Below, piece after piece: positions 6,570 to 11,971 of a DNA stretch of 11,971 nucleotides (positions are counted from its first letter, which is position 1; each line of letters begins with the position of its first letter). Position numbers and translations under genes: made by a program. The notes under the pieces were generated by a model, which was not told the origin of the DNA, searched no databases, and was given only the letters and a program-made list of their open reading frames with translations. This DNA is from an uncultured Lachnospiraceae bacterium (lineage in GTDB: Bacteria > Bacillota > Clostridia > Lachnospirales > Lachnospiraceae), in contig USJG01000065.1 of the NCBI GenBank assembly GCA_900554925.1, forward strand, positions 1-11,971, in the 5' to 3' direction.

Positions 6570-6935
6570 ATGAATCAAGCCAGCGAACGCAGGATCAGAA
6601 ATAACCGTATCAGGAGAAAACGTCAATTACGCCGCAACATTATGATGTTTCTGCTTACTTTTATATTAGTTGTCAGTCTTTCTTCCATATTCTTTAGCTT
6701 TGGGACCAAAGCCCAGAATAATAATGACGAAATTTTATATAAATATTATAAGAGTATTATAGTAGAAGATGGTGATACTCTCTGGGGATATGCTGAAGAT
6801 TACGGCATCAGCCAATACTACGGCAGTCATGAAGACTACATTAATGAAGTAATGAGTATGAATTTTTTAAGTGATGACGGGATTACAGCAGGACAACATC
6901 TGATCCTTCCTTATTATAGTCCGGAATTTGCTTAA
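6570..6935 (+). CDS. yneA: YneA-like SOS-induced membrane protein with LysM domain
   Basis: This 121-aa protein has a very basic N-terminus (RRIRNNRIRRKRQLRR, 7-22), one membrane helix at about 24-44, and an outward LysM-like region at 59-115 (IIVEDGDTLWGYAEDYG, ending GITAGQHLILPYY). A single anchor plus a LysM peptidoglycan-binding domain, divergence from lexA and tight SOS operators all match Bacillus YneA, which halts cell division during DNA damage. The LysM is longer than usual, with an insert around ISQYYGSHEDYINEVM. AGGAGG (6556-6561) lies 8 nt before the ATG. The in-frame GTG at 6465 lies upstream of the promoter and is rejected. Orthology to yneA rests on context and architecture; sequence identity was not tested. 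Confidence 0.82.
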   Translation: MNQASERRIRNNRIRRKRQLRRNIMMFLLTFILVVSLSSIFFSFGTKAQNNNDEILYKYYKSIIVEDGDTLWGYAEDYGISQYYGSHEDYINEVMSMNFLSDDGITAGQHLILPYYSPEFA

Positions 6936-6939
6936 ACAT

Positions 6940-8010
6940 TTATTCCTGAGGAGTATTTGATTTTTCCCGCAGATGAACTGCTTTTGCTGCCATTCTGCGG
7001 CGATTATCCTCAAGAGCAGCATAATGCTTTCTTGTGGTGTTTACATCTTTATGCCCCAGCACATCGGCTACCAGATAAATATCTCCCGTTTCCTGATAGA
7101 GAGCTGTGCCATAGGTACTGCGCAGCTTATGCGGGGTAATTTTTTTAAGGCCAGTTACATTGGAGGCATACTTCTTTACAAGATTTTCTACAGCGCGGAC
7201 AGTAATCCGCCTGTTCTGCATGGATAAAAACAATGCGTTTTCATGTCCTTCCAAAGGAATGATATGATGTCTTTTCTCAAGATAATCATGCAAGGCGTCT
7301 GCAACCTCGTCCCCGAAATATACAACAGTCTCATAACCACCTTTTCTTCGTATTTTTATGCCATTGTTTTTAAAGTCTACATCATCAATATCAAGCCCTA
7401 CACATTCCGATACGCGGATACCGGTACCTAACAGAAGTGTCAGGAGTGCCACATCACGTATTTTTGTTTTTTCATGATATTTACGCTGATTTGGAGTCAG
7501 TTTTTCTCCGGCTTCAACCTGATCCAGCAATATAGCCACTTCATCCGCATCAAGACGAATAATTTCTTTCGCATGCTGTTTGGGAAGGGGAACAAGTGCT
7601 GCGGGATTTGTTTTTATTTGTTCCGCACAGAAGAAATAATTATAAAAGCTTTTCAGCGCTGAGAGCTTCCGCTTTTTTCCTCTTTCATTATTGGTGTATT
7701 CCTTGCCATCTTTAATATAATAGGTAATATAGTCAAGATATTCTTCAATATCCTCACGCGTAATCTGATCCAGGATCGAAAGGGGAAAATCTATGATTTC
7801 AATTTTGGAGCAGACACTGTTATGACTATGTAAAAATTCGAAAAACACCCGGATATCATAGGCATAGGCAAGTCTGGTACGGGAGGAAGTATATTCCTGT
7901 ATTCCGCGAAAAAACTGCTTACAAAAAGAGGGGAGAGTAGCTGCCACTTCCCGCATTTTCAAAGTATTTAAATTATTTTGTTCATCATGGTAGTTTTTAC
8001 TGTTTTCCAT
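6940..8010 (-). CDS. tyrosine recombinase, XerS-like (single-recombinase Xer type)
   Basis: This 356-aa site-specific recombinase has a SAM-like core-binding domain (about 30-130, LAYAYDIRVFFEFL to SALKSFYNYFF) and a catalytic domain with the full active-site set: Arg199 (GTGIRVSE), Lys223 (RRKGG), His294 and Arg297 (HKLRSTYGT), His320 (VLGHKD) and nucleophile Tyr330. It is about 55 residues longer than XerC/XerD. Part of the excess is an insert at about 163-184 between domains, resembling streptococcal XerS, which I recall as also 356 aa. GGAGGA precedes the ATG at 8010 (MENSKNY). An ATG at 8040 is less likely. The start lies 14 nt inside the upstream ttcA-like gene, so translation is probably coupled. 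No phage genes adjoin it. An ordinary integrase remains possible. Confidence 0.85.
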   Translation of the reverse strand: MENSKNYHDEQNNLNTLKMREVAATLPSFCKQFFRGIQEYTSSRTRLAYAYDIRVFFEFLHSHNSVCSKIEIIDFPLSILDQITREDIEEYLDYITYYIKDGKEYTNNERGKKRKLSALKSFYNYFFCAEQIKTNPAALVPLPKQHAKEIIRLDADEVAILLDQVEAGEKLTPNQRKYHEKTKIRDVALLTLLLGTGIRVSECVGLDIDDVDFKNNGIKIRRKGGYETVVYFGDEVADALHDYLEKRHHIIPLEGHENALFLSMQNRRITVRAVENLVKKYASNVTGLKKITPHKLRSTYGTALYQETGDIYLVADVLGHKDVNTTRKHYAALEDNRRRMAAKAVHLREKSNTPQE

Positions 8011-8728
8011 AAAAATTCCTCCAGCCATCCATATTACCATTTTGAATGGCAGTAAACATTCTTTCCCTTACACCAGGGGTGTCATGATTTAACTGCTTTA
8101 GAAGATTTTTAACATATTCCCGTTTGGTATATCCGTCTGCCGGACACGGGCTTTTTACAACAGGAAGCTGATATTTATTTACAAACCCAATGACATCAGC
8201 CTCTTTCATATAGATAAGAGGCCTTATAACTGTCAGATCCATACGATCTAAATAGGTGACTGGATGAAAGGTGTGAAATCTGCCTTCAAAGATAAGGGAC
8301 ATGAGCATGGTTTCCACAACATCATCTTTGTGATGTGCATAAGCCACTTTATTGCATCCGGCAGATTTTATTGCATCATTTAAAGCTCCTTTTCTCATTT
8401 TGGCACATAAAGAGCATGGATTTGATTCCTTGCGCTCATTAAATATAATATTTGCAATGTCGGTTTTGACGATCGTATAGGGAACTTCAAGTTTATCGCA
8501 CAAAGCCTGTATTTGGCCTAAATTTAAATTCTGAAAGCCCAGGTCTACTGTAACCGCATGAATGCGAAATGACTTGGGATAAAAGCGCATAAGGCCATGG
8601 AGACCATATAGCAGTGTGAGACTGTCTTTGCCGCCTGAAATACCTACTGCAATGTTGTCGCCCTCATCTATCATATGATAATCATCTGCAGCACGACGGA
8701 TATAACTAAGTACCTTTTGCAATGTCAT
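7997..8728 (-). CDS. ttcA: TtcA-family tRNA 2-thiocytidine synthetase (PP-loop ATPase)
   Basis: This 243-aa cytoplasmic enzyme is predicted to adenylate and thiolate a tRNA base, C32 in the characterised TtcA. The PP-loop SGGKDS is at 31-36. The iron-sulfur ligands are a CxxC (Cys105, Cys108 in NPCSLCAK) and a third Cys195 in SPCPADG, the TtcA pattern for an oxygen-sensitive [4Fe-4S] cluster. AHHKDDVVETMLMSL (131-145) is the second conserved block. It is shorter than E. coli TtcA (about 310 aa), as is common in clostridia. GGGAGG (8739-8744) is 10 nt from the ATG. The tyrosine recombinase start overlaps its end by 14 nt. The exact base modified is not certain in this lineage. Confidence 0.85.
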   Translation of the reverse strand: MTLQKVLSYIRRAADDYHMIDEGDNIAVGISGGKDSLTLLYGLHGLMRFYPKSFRIHAVTVDLGFQNLNLGQIQALCDKLEVPYTIVKTDIANIIFNERKESNPCSLCAKMRKGALNDAIKSAGCNKVAYAHHKDDVVETMLMSLIFEGRFHTFHPVTYLDRMDLTVIRPLIYMKEADVIGFVNKYQLPVVKSPCPADGYTKREYVKNLLKQLNHDTPGVRERMFTAIQNGNMDGWRNFYGKQ

Positions 8729-8782
8729 GTTGTGAATGCCTCCCGGTTACAATACTTTTCAAATACAGTACAATTTCATTTA

Positions 8783-8810
8783 ATTTTATCATATTTAATT
8801 GTTATGCCAT
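8783..8810 (-). promoter_or_regulatory. candidate promoter of the ttcA-recombinase operon
   Basis: On the - strand, TGATAAAAT (8791-8783) gives an extended -10, with ATGGCA (8810-8805) as a 4-of-6 -35 at 16-bp spacing. It lies about 55 nt upstream of the ttcA start codon. The assignment is tentative because the region is AT-rich. Confidence 0.4.
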
Positions 8811-8829
8811 AGTATCTTTTCAAAAAAAA

Positions 8830-8838
8830 TGTTATACT
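8830..8838 (+). promoter_or_regulatory. candidate extended -10 promoter of the AI-2E/dtd operon
   Basis: TGTTATACT carries a good -10 (TATACT, 8833-8838) with the TGn extension. No convincing -35 is seen at 16-18 bp. The leader would be about 85 nt. The location, divergent from ttcA, fits an operon promoter. Confidence 0.45.
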
Positions 8839-8896
8839 AATTAAAGAACCGGCTCACGATCTTATCTGTTGATGCCTGTTACATAGAAAGCAGCCT

Positions 8897-8919
8897 GGGA
8901 GGATATGGGGTTTCCCATA
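8897..8919 (+). promoter_or_regulatory. ribosome site plus hairpin ahead of the AI-2E-family start
   Basis: GGGAGG (8897-8902) is only 2 nt from the first in-frame ATG (8905) and 26 nt from the ATG at 8929. Between them TATGGG (8904-8909) and CCCATA (8914-8919) form a perfect 6-bp hairpin with loop GTTT. If folded, it hides the ATG at 8905 and brings the ribosome site to an effective 10 nt from 8929. This supports 8929 as the start. Confidence 0.5.
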
Positions 8920-8928
8920 GGGATGTAT

Positions 8929-10257
8929 ATGAAATTGCAGATTAACAAAAAATATTTACTCATTGGACTTACAGCATTTATCGTGATTGCGGCATCTATT
9001 TGCTTCTATTATCTGATTTTTCATTGGGACCGTTTCTCTGCGCAGTTAAATTCTCTTTTCAGAATACTGAGTCCCGTACTATACGGTATTATTTTTGCAT
9101 ATCTGATGACGCCACTGGTAAACGGAATTGAAAAGCGTATACTGATGCCATTATTCAGAGGGAAGAAAAAAAAGTATATGCGTTTTCTTTCTGTGCTTCT
9201 TACTATAGTGATTGTGCTGTTTTTGATTTACGGGTTCTTTTCTATACTGATTCCCAATATTATCAGGAGCATCAAAAGTATTTCTTATCAATTTCCATAT
9301 TATGTGCAGAATCTGACAATCTGGTCGGCTAAATTTCTTGATGACAATCCGGATATCGAAACAATGGTAATTCGATTTCTGGACACTTATTCTGAAGAAT
9401 TTCTGAACTATCTGGATAACAGTATTGTTCCGCAGTTAGAAACCATAGTGAAGCAGGTTTCCTTAAGTCTGATCAGTGTTCTTAAGGTACTTTGGAACTT
9501 TATCATTGGAATGGTTATCTCCATATATGTTCTGTTCAGCAAGGAGCTTTTTGCCGGTCAGGGCAAAAAAATTGTCTTTGCGCTGTTTAACACCAAAACG
9601 GCAAATCAAGTGATAAAGGATATTCGGTTTATAAGCGATACTTTTATCGGATTTATTGTCGGTAAGATTATTGATTCCATCATCATCGGATTCATTTGTT
9701 TTGCAGGCACCAGTATTCTGCAAATGCCATATGCACTGCTTGTAAGCGTAATCGTAGGTGTGACTAATATAATTCCTTTTTTTGGACCTTACCTGGGCGC
9801 CATCCCAAGCGCCATACTCATTTTAATGGTAAATCCCATAAAATGTATTTACTTTATTATATTTATTTTGATTCTTCAGCAGTTAGACGGCAATTTTATC
9901 GGCCCCAGCATTTTAGGCCAATCCACCGGATTATCCGGATTTTGGGTTATCTTTTCCATCACCATCTTTGGAGAAATTATGGGGATACCAGGCATGATTA
10001 TTGGAGTCCCCTTCTTTGCAGTTTTGTATGCAATGGTAAAGCGTATAGTAAACAGAATGCTTTTGAAAAAGGGCTTGCCTCCGGAAACCAGTAAATACCT
10101 TGATGTTGATTATATTAAAGAAGATGATGTGTTTGTCCCTAAAGTGGATAATAAGGAGAATAAAAATACTTTCTTTAAATTTTATAAGAATAAATTTGCA
10201 AAAGCAAAAGAAAACAATGATGATAAAAACGGAAAAGAGGAGCAGCAGCAGAAATGA
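8929..10257 (+). CDS. AI-2E family transporter (UPF0118-type membrane protein)
   Basis: This 442-aa polytopic inner-membrane protein has the topology of the AI-2E transporter family (about eight helices). Helices lie near 10-31, 44-60, 86-108 and 179-204, followed by a hydrophobic C-terminal set from about 235 to 372. Between residues 110 and 178 is the large soluble segment typical of the family. Conserved motifs are TNIIPFFGPYLGAIPSA (279-295) and QQLDGNFIGPSILGQSTGL (317-335), then GIPGMIIGVPFF. Family members export diverse solutes or exchange ions, so a role in autoinducer-2 is not implied. The last 50 residues are a charged Lys/Asn/Glu tail. The start at 8929 is preferred over 8905 and 8923 because of ribosome-site spacing. 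The stop overlaps dtd by ATGA. Confidence 0.87.
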   Translation: MKLQINKKYLLIGLTAFIVIAASICFYYLIFHWDRFSAQLNSLFRILSPVLYGIIFAYLMTPLVNGIEKRILMPLFRGKKKKYMRFLSVLLTIVIVLFLIYGFFSILIPNIIRSIKSISYQFPYYVQNLTIWSAKFLDDNPDIETMVIRFLDTYSEEFLNYLDNSIVPQLETIVKQVSLSLISVLKVLWNFIIGMVISIYVLFSKELFAGQGKKIVFALFNTKTANQVIKDIRFISDTFIGFIVGKIIDSIIIGFICFAGTSILQMPYALLVSVIVGVTNIIPFFGPYLGAIPSAILILMVNPIKCIYFIIFILILQQLDGNFIGPSILGQSTGLSGFWVIFSITIFGEIMGIPGMIIGVPFFAVLYAMVKRIVNRMLLKKGLPPETSKYLDVDYIKEDDVFVPKVDNKENKNTFFKFYKNKFAKAKENNDDKNGKEEQQQK

Positions 10258-10703
10258 AATTTGTAATTCAAAGAGTAGACAGCGCCAGCGTATCGGTGAA
10301 TCAGGAGGTCGTTGGTTCTATTGGACACGGATTTATGGTACTGGTAGGCGTCTGCAATTCAGATACCTTTGAAATTGCAGATAAAATGATCAGTAAATTA
10401 CTTCATTTAAGAATTTTTTCAGATGAAAACGGAAAAACAAATCTGGATATTAAAAGTGTAAATGGCGAATTGTTAATTATTTCACAATTTACTTTATATG
10501 CTGACTGCCGCAAAGGAAACAGGCCTTCTTTTATTAAAGCTGGAGATCCTGATCTGGCCAATGAACTATATGAATATATATTAAAAAAATGCAGTGATGA
10601 AATTCCTAAGGTAGCGCATGGAATTTTTGGGGCTCATATGGATGTTTCATTGGTTAACAGTGGGCCATTCACCATAATTTTAGATTCCGACGAGATCTGC
10701 TGA
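10254..10703 (+). CDS. dtd: D-aminoacyl-tRNA deacylase
   Basis: This 149-aa enzyme hydrolyses D-amino acids wrongly charged on tRNA and so protects translation. Two signature motifs are present: SQFTL (77-81) and the Gly-cisPro motif in NSGPFT (Gly137-Pro138), which fixes D-chirality. The start MKFVIQRVDSASVSV and the block ADCRKGNRPSF (83-93) are also typical. The size is normal. Its ATG overlaps the stop of the AI-2E-family gene (ATGA), with AGAGGAG (10236-10242) inside that gene serving as ribosome site, so translation is coupled. Confidence 0.95.
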   Translation: MKFVIQRVDSASVSVNQEVVGSIGHGFMVLVGVCNSDTFEIADKMISKLLHLRIFSDENGKTNLDIKSVNGELLIISQFTLYADCRKGNRPSFIKAGDPDLANELYEYILKKCSDEIPKVAHGIFGAHMDVSLVNSGPFTIILDSDEIC

Positions 10704-10718
10704 GAAGGGAAATATACC

Positions 10719-10964
10719 ATGAAGATGCTTATTATAATTGTTATTGCATTTTTAGTTTTGCTTTATGCTTATACCTACATTAATCACAAAAAGAAAGGAA
10801 AAGCTGATTCCATTGATGCAGTTGGTGATTTCCGCAAAAAATACCTGAAGGACAGCTTTACCAGACAGAATAAAAACAATAACTCTGACGACTATAGAAA
10901 ATATGTTACCAAATATAACAGTACATTAGATTATATAGAAAAAGATAAATTAACAAAGAGTTAA
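10719..10964 (+). CDS. small single-pass membrane protein, unknown function
   Basis: This 81-aa protein has one N-terminal membrane helix (about 3-20, LIIIVIAFLVLLYAYTYI) and then a positive stretch (HKKKGK). A hydrophilic Lys/Asn/Asp-rich tail of about 55 residues follows and should face the cytoplasm by the positive-inside rule. AAGGGA (10705-10710) is 8 nt upstream of the ATG, and the gap from dtd is 15 nt, so it is probably the third gene of the operon. No domain is recognised. A second ATG at 10725 is an alternative start. The ribosome site and membrane pattern make it a likely real gene. Confidence 0.7.
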   Translation: MKMLIIIVIAFLVLLYAYTYINHKKKGKADSIDAVGDFRKKYLKDSFTRQNKNNNSDDYRKYVTKYNSTLDYIEKDKLTKS

Positions 10965-10985
10965 CATAATATTTTTATGTAAACT
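10959..10985. repeat. 27-bp palindrome resembling a dif half-site pair
   Basis: AGTTAACATAA (10959-10969) and TTATGTAAACT (10975-10985) are inverted arms matching at 10 of 11 positions around a 5-bp centre (TATTT). The right arm is identical to the XerD-binding arm of Bacillus subtilis dif as I recall it. The centre is 5 rather than the usual 6 bp and the left arm is not a normal XerC arm. It overlaps the stop codon of the small membrane protein. No T-tract follows, so it is not an intrinsic terminator. Confidence 0.4.
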
Positions 10986-11050
10986 ACTGATTGAAACATT
11001 TCCCGGATCAGTAAAATTACTCTATAATTAATCTTTAATTTTCCGGCCAC

Positions 11051-11082
11051 ACTATTCGTTAAACTTGTGTTTTGCGAATAGT
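11051..11082. repeat. 32-bp palindrome with 14-bp arms and 4-bp centre
   Basis: ACTATTCG (11051-11058) pairs with CGAATAGT (11075-11082), and AAAC (11061-11064) with GTTT (11069-11072), around TTGT. Only two positions per arm fail to pair perfectly (one is a T-G wobble in RNA). As RNA it is a neat hairpin with a UUGU loop and no T-tract after it. As DNA it has the shape of a tyrosine-recombinase core site. Its function is unknown. Confidence 0.5.
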
Positions 11083-11119
11083 TATATCTGTGAGCATAAT
11101 GGTTAATAATTATATCTGT
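11082..11119 (+). repeat. direct repeat TTATATCTGT, two copies 28 bp apart
   Basis: TTATATCTGT occurs at 11082-11091 and 11110-11119. Each is followed by GCATA after one or two bases (GAGCATA and AGCATA), so similarity covers about 16 bp with one indel. Together with the adjacent palindrome it may form a composite protein-binding or RNA element. Confidence 0.4.
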
Positions 11120-11125
11120 AGCATA

Positions 11126-11154
11126 TTTACTTACCATTTATATTTGGAAGTAAA
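11126..11154. repeat. bulged hairpin next to the terminator
   Basis: TTTACTT, a bulged A, then CC (11126-11135) pairs with GG plus AAGTAAA (11146-11154), giving 9 pairs around a 10-nt A/T loop. It ends 1 nt before the terminator stem, so the two may stack in a transcript. Confidence 0.35.
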
Positions 11155-11155
11155 A

Positions 11156-11214
11156 ATAAGATGCCTTCATAGAGGATACTGTTTTGTTTCGTTCCATCAT
11201 CGAAGGCATCTTAT
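11156..11214. terminator. bidirectional terminator with 13-bp stem
   Basis: ATAAGATGCCTTC (11156-11168) and GAAGGCATCTTAT (11202-11214) are perfectly complementary, with a 33-nt loop. On the + strand TTTTTCTTTTT begins 6 nt later (11220). On the - strand TTTTACTT follows at once. It separates convergent genes and could stop both. The loop is unusually long for a terminator. Confidence 0.75.
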
Positions 11215-11266
11215 GTAGCTTTTTCTTTTTGCAGATTATAGATTATTATTTACAGGAATTATTTTA

Positions 11267-11893
11267 TTATTTATTTCTGGCTTCAAAATCTTCAATATAC
11301 TGTATTAATAGTTTAACAGTCCCTTCGACGCCAAGTACGCTGCTGTTAATACACAGATCGTAGCTGTCAGCCCGTCCCCATTTTTTGGAAGAATAATAAT
11401 TATAGTAGCTTTGGCGTTGTTTATCTTTCTTTATACACATATCTTTCGCTTTTGCAGCATCCAAATTATATTTTTCCATAATACGCTTCGTCTTGGTTTC
11501 TTCATCTCCGTAAATGAAGATATGCACACAGTTTTTCATATCGCTGAGGGCATAATCTGCACAACGTCCAACAATAATACAAGGTCCTTCACTTGCTATT
11601 TTCTTGATGATATCAAATTGCGCCAGAAACACTTTGTGGCTGATAGGCATATCTACAAAGTGGGATGCATTGTAACCAAAGGAATAAGTATCCATGACCA
11701 GATTGTAGAGAAATGAATTGGTCGGCCGCTCATCATGATTTTCAAGCATTTCCTCGCAAAAGCCGCTCTCCTTTGCTGCCCTGCTCAAAAGCTCCTTATC
11801 ATAGCATTTTATGCCAAAATATTCTGCAACCTTTTCGCCGATTTCACGGCCCGCAGAACCAAACTGCCGGCCAATTGTTATAACTGTATTCAT
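11267..11893 (-). CDS. cytidylate kinase-like family protein (second paralogue)
   Basis: This 208-aa soluble protein is a paralogue of the gene at 5040-5663, sharing the same ordered blocks: RQFGSAGREIG (9-19, with Arg16 at the P-loop Lys position), YDKEL (31-35), VGRCAD (108-113), DKQR (157-160) and DLCINSS (179-185). Identity looks moderate and is spread over the whole length. As for its paralogue, substrate and reaction are unknown. The ATG at 11893 is chosen because CAGGTG lies 5 nt upstream and the resulting length matches the paralogue. The upstream in-frame TTG (11938) has no ribosome site. The gene is convergent to the dtd operon, and its promoter is only partly inside the window. Confidence 0.85.
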   Translation of the reverse strand: MNTVITIGRQFGSAGREIGEKVAEYFGIKCYDKELLSRAAKESGFCEEMLENHDERPTNSFLYNLVMDTYSFGYNASHFVDMPISHKVFLAQFDIIKKIASEGPCIIVGRCADYALSDMKNCVHIFIYGDEETKTKRIMEKYNLDAAKAKDMCIKKDKQRQSYYNYYSSKKWGRADSYDLCINSSVLGVEGTVKLLIQYIEDFEARNK

Positions 11894-11964
11894 ATAAGCA
11901 CCTGCCTTCTGCCTAAAGTATAAATGCTTCTTTTTCAAAAAACTGTCTGCATTTACCTAAATAT

Positions 11965-11970
11965 ATTATA
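11965..11970 (-). promoter_or_regulatory. candidate -10 box of the second kinase-like gene
   Basis: TATAAT on the - strand lies about 70 nt upstream of the start codon. The -35 would fall outside the window, so the promoter cannot be confirmed. The leader would contain a 7-bp inverted repeat, TAAATGC (11921-11927) and GCATTTA (11949-11955). Confidence 0.35.
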
Positions 11971-11971
11971 C

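Larger units (their letters stand above)
10965..11266. other. 302-bp structured gap between convergent genes
   Basis: No credible coding sequence is seen here. The gap holds the end of the dif-like palindrome, a loose stem ACTGAT/ATCAGT (10986-11012), a TATAAT at 11023-11028 without a clear -35, the 32-bp palindrome, a 10-bp direct repeat, a bulged hairpin and the bidirectional terminator. It is far more structured than needed to end two transcripts. A small RNA or a recombination locus are the main alternatives. Confidence 0.5.

Noticed and set aside
6966..7001. Possible + strand terminator just past the YneA-like gene (GCAG/CTGC with TTTT, and CCGCAG/CTGCGG)
   Set aside because: Stems of 4 and 6 bp inside the recombinase coding sequence; the longer one has no T-tract. 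Not convincing.
6940..8010. Recombinase as the integrase of a prophage or integrative element
   Set aside because: No phage, conjugation or cargo genes adjoin it, no flanking attachment-like repeats were seen, and neighbours are housekeeping genes.
10100..10372. 90-aa open frame across the AI-2E/dtd junction
   Set aside because: It overlaps two well-supported genes in another frame, has lysine-rich low complexity and no ribosome site; it is a shadow frame.
11035..11230. 6S RNA
   Set aside because: The length is similar, but the ends do not pair into the long rod with a central bubble; several separate hairpins are seen instead.
11894..11938. TTG-initiated extension of the second kinase-like protein
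   Set aside because: There is no ribosome site, and the family's usual N-terminus begins at the ATG at 11893, matching the paralogue's length.
1..11971. CRISPR array, rRNA or tRNA genes
   Set aside because: No regularly spaced repeats and no recognisable tRNA or rRNA segments were seen on either strand.

Overview
The window reads as chromosomal DNA from an anaerobic, AT-rich Firmicute, most likely a clostridium of the Lachnospiraceae. The grounds are strong AGGAGG ribosome sites, a Bacillus-type SOS box (GAACNNNNGTTC), a lipoprotein-type Liv binding protein, and two 'cytidylate kinase-like' proteins of a kind common in that family. The assignment is by pattern, not by a search. No rRNA, tRNA, CRISPR array, insertion sequence or prophage is visible.

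Left third (1-5663, all +): a complete branched-chain amino acid (Liv) ABC importer. The binding lipoprotein LivJ has its own near-consensus promoter and is followed by a strong hairpin. A second promoter then serves livH-livM-livG-livF (two permeases, two ATPases), which are tightly spaced. A cytidylate kinase-like gene follows livF with no visible terminator between, so it is probably the last gene of the same transcript. A bidirectional terminator closes this block against lexA.

Centre (5753-8728): a DNA-damage module. lexA (-) is divergent from a small membrane-anchored LysM protein (+) that looks like the SOS division inhibitor YneA. The roughly 200 bp between them hold four LexA-box-like sites and a perfect consensus promoter (TTGACA-17-TATAAT), with one box inside its spacer and a perfect box just after the predicted transcription start. 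Only 4 bp past the YneA-like stop ends a convergent gene for a 356-aa tyrosine recombinase. That protein resembles the single-recombinase Xer enzyme XerS more than a phage integrase. It overlaps by 14 nt the end of a TtcA-type tRNA thiolation gene upstream of it. The proximity of LexA, a division inhibitor and a Xer-like recombinase suggests a link between DNA damage, division and chromosome resolution; that link is inference.

Right third (8830-11893): an AI-2E-family membrane protein, D-aminoacyl-tRNA deacylase (dtd, overlapping by ATGA) and a small single-pass membrane protein form a + strand operon. A second cytidylate kinase-like paralogue lies convergent to them on the - strand. The 302-bp gap between the convergent genes is unusually rich in structure. 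It holds a 27-bp palindrome whose right arm equals, as I recall it, the XerD arm of Firmicute dif, a 32-bp palindrome with 14-bp arms, a direct repeat, a further hairpin and a 13-bp bidirectional terminator. This gap and the SOS intergenic region are the two places most worth a second look.
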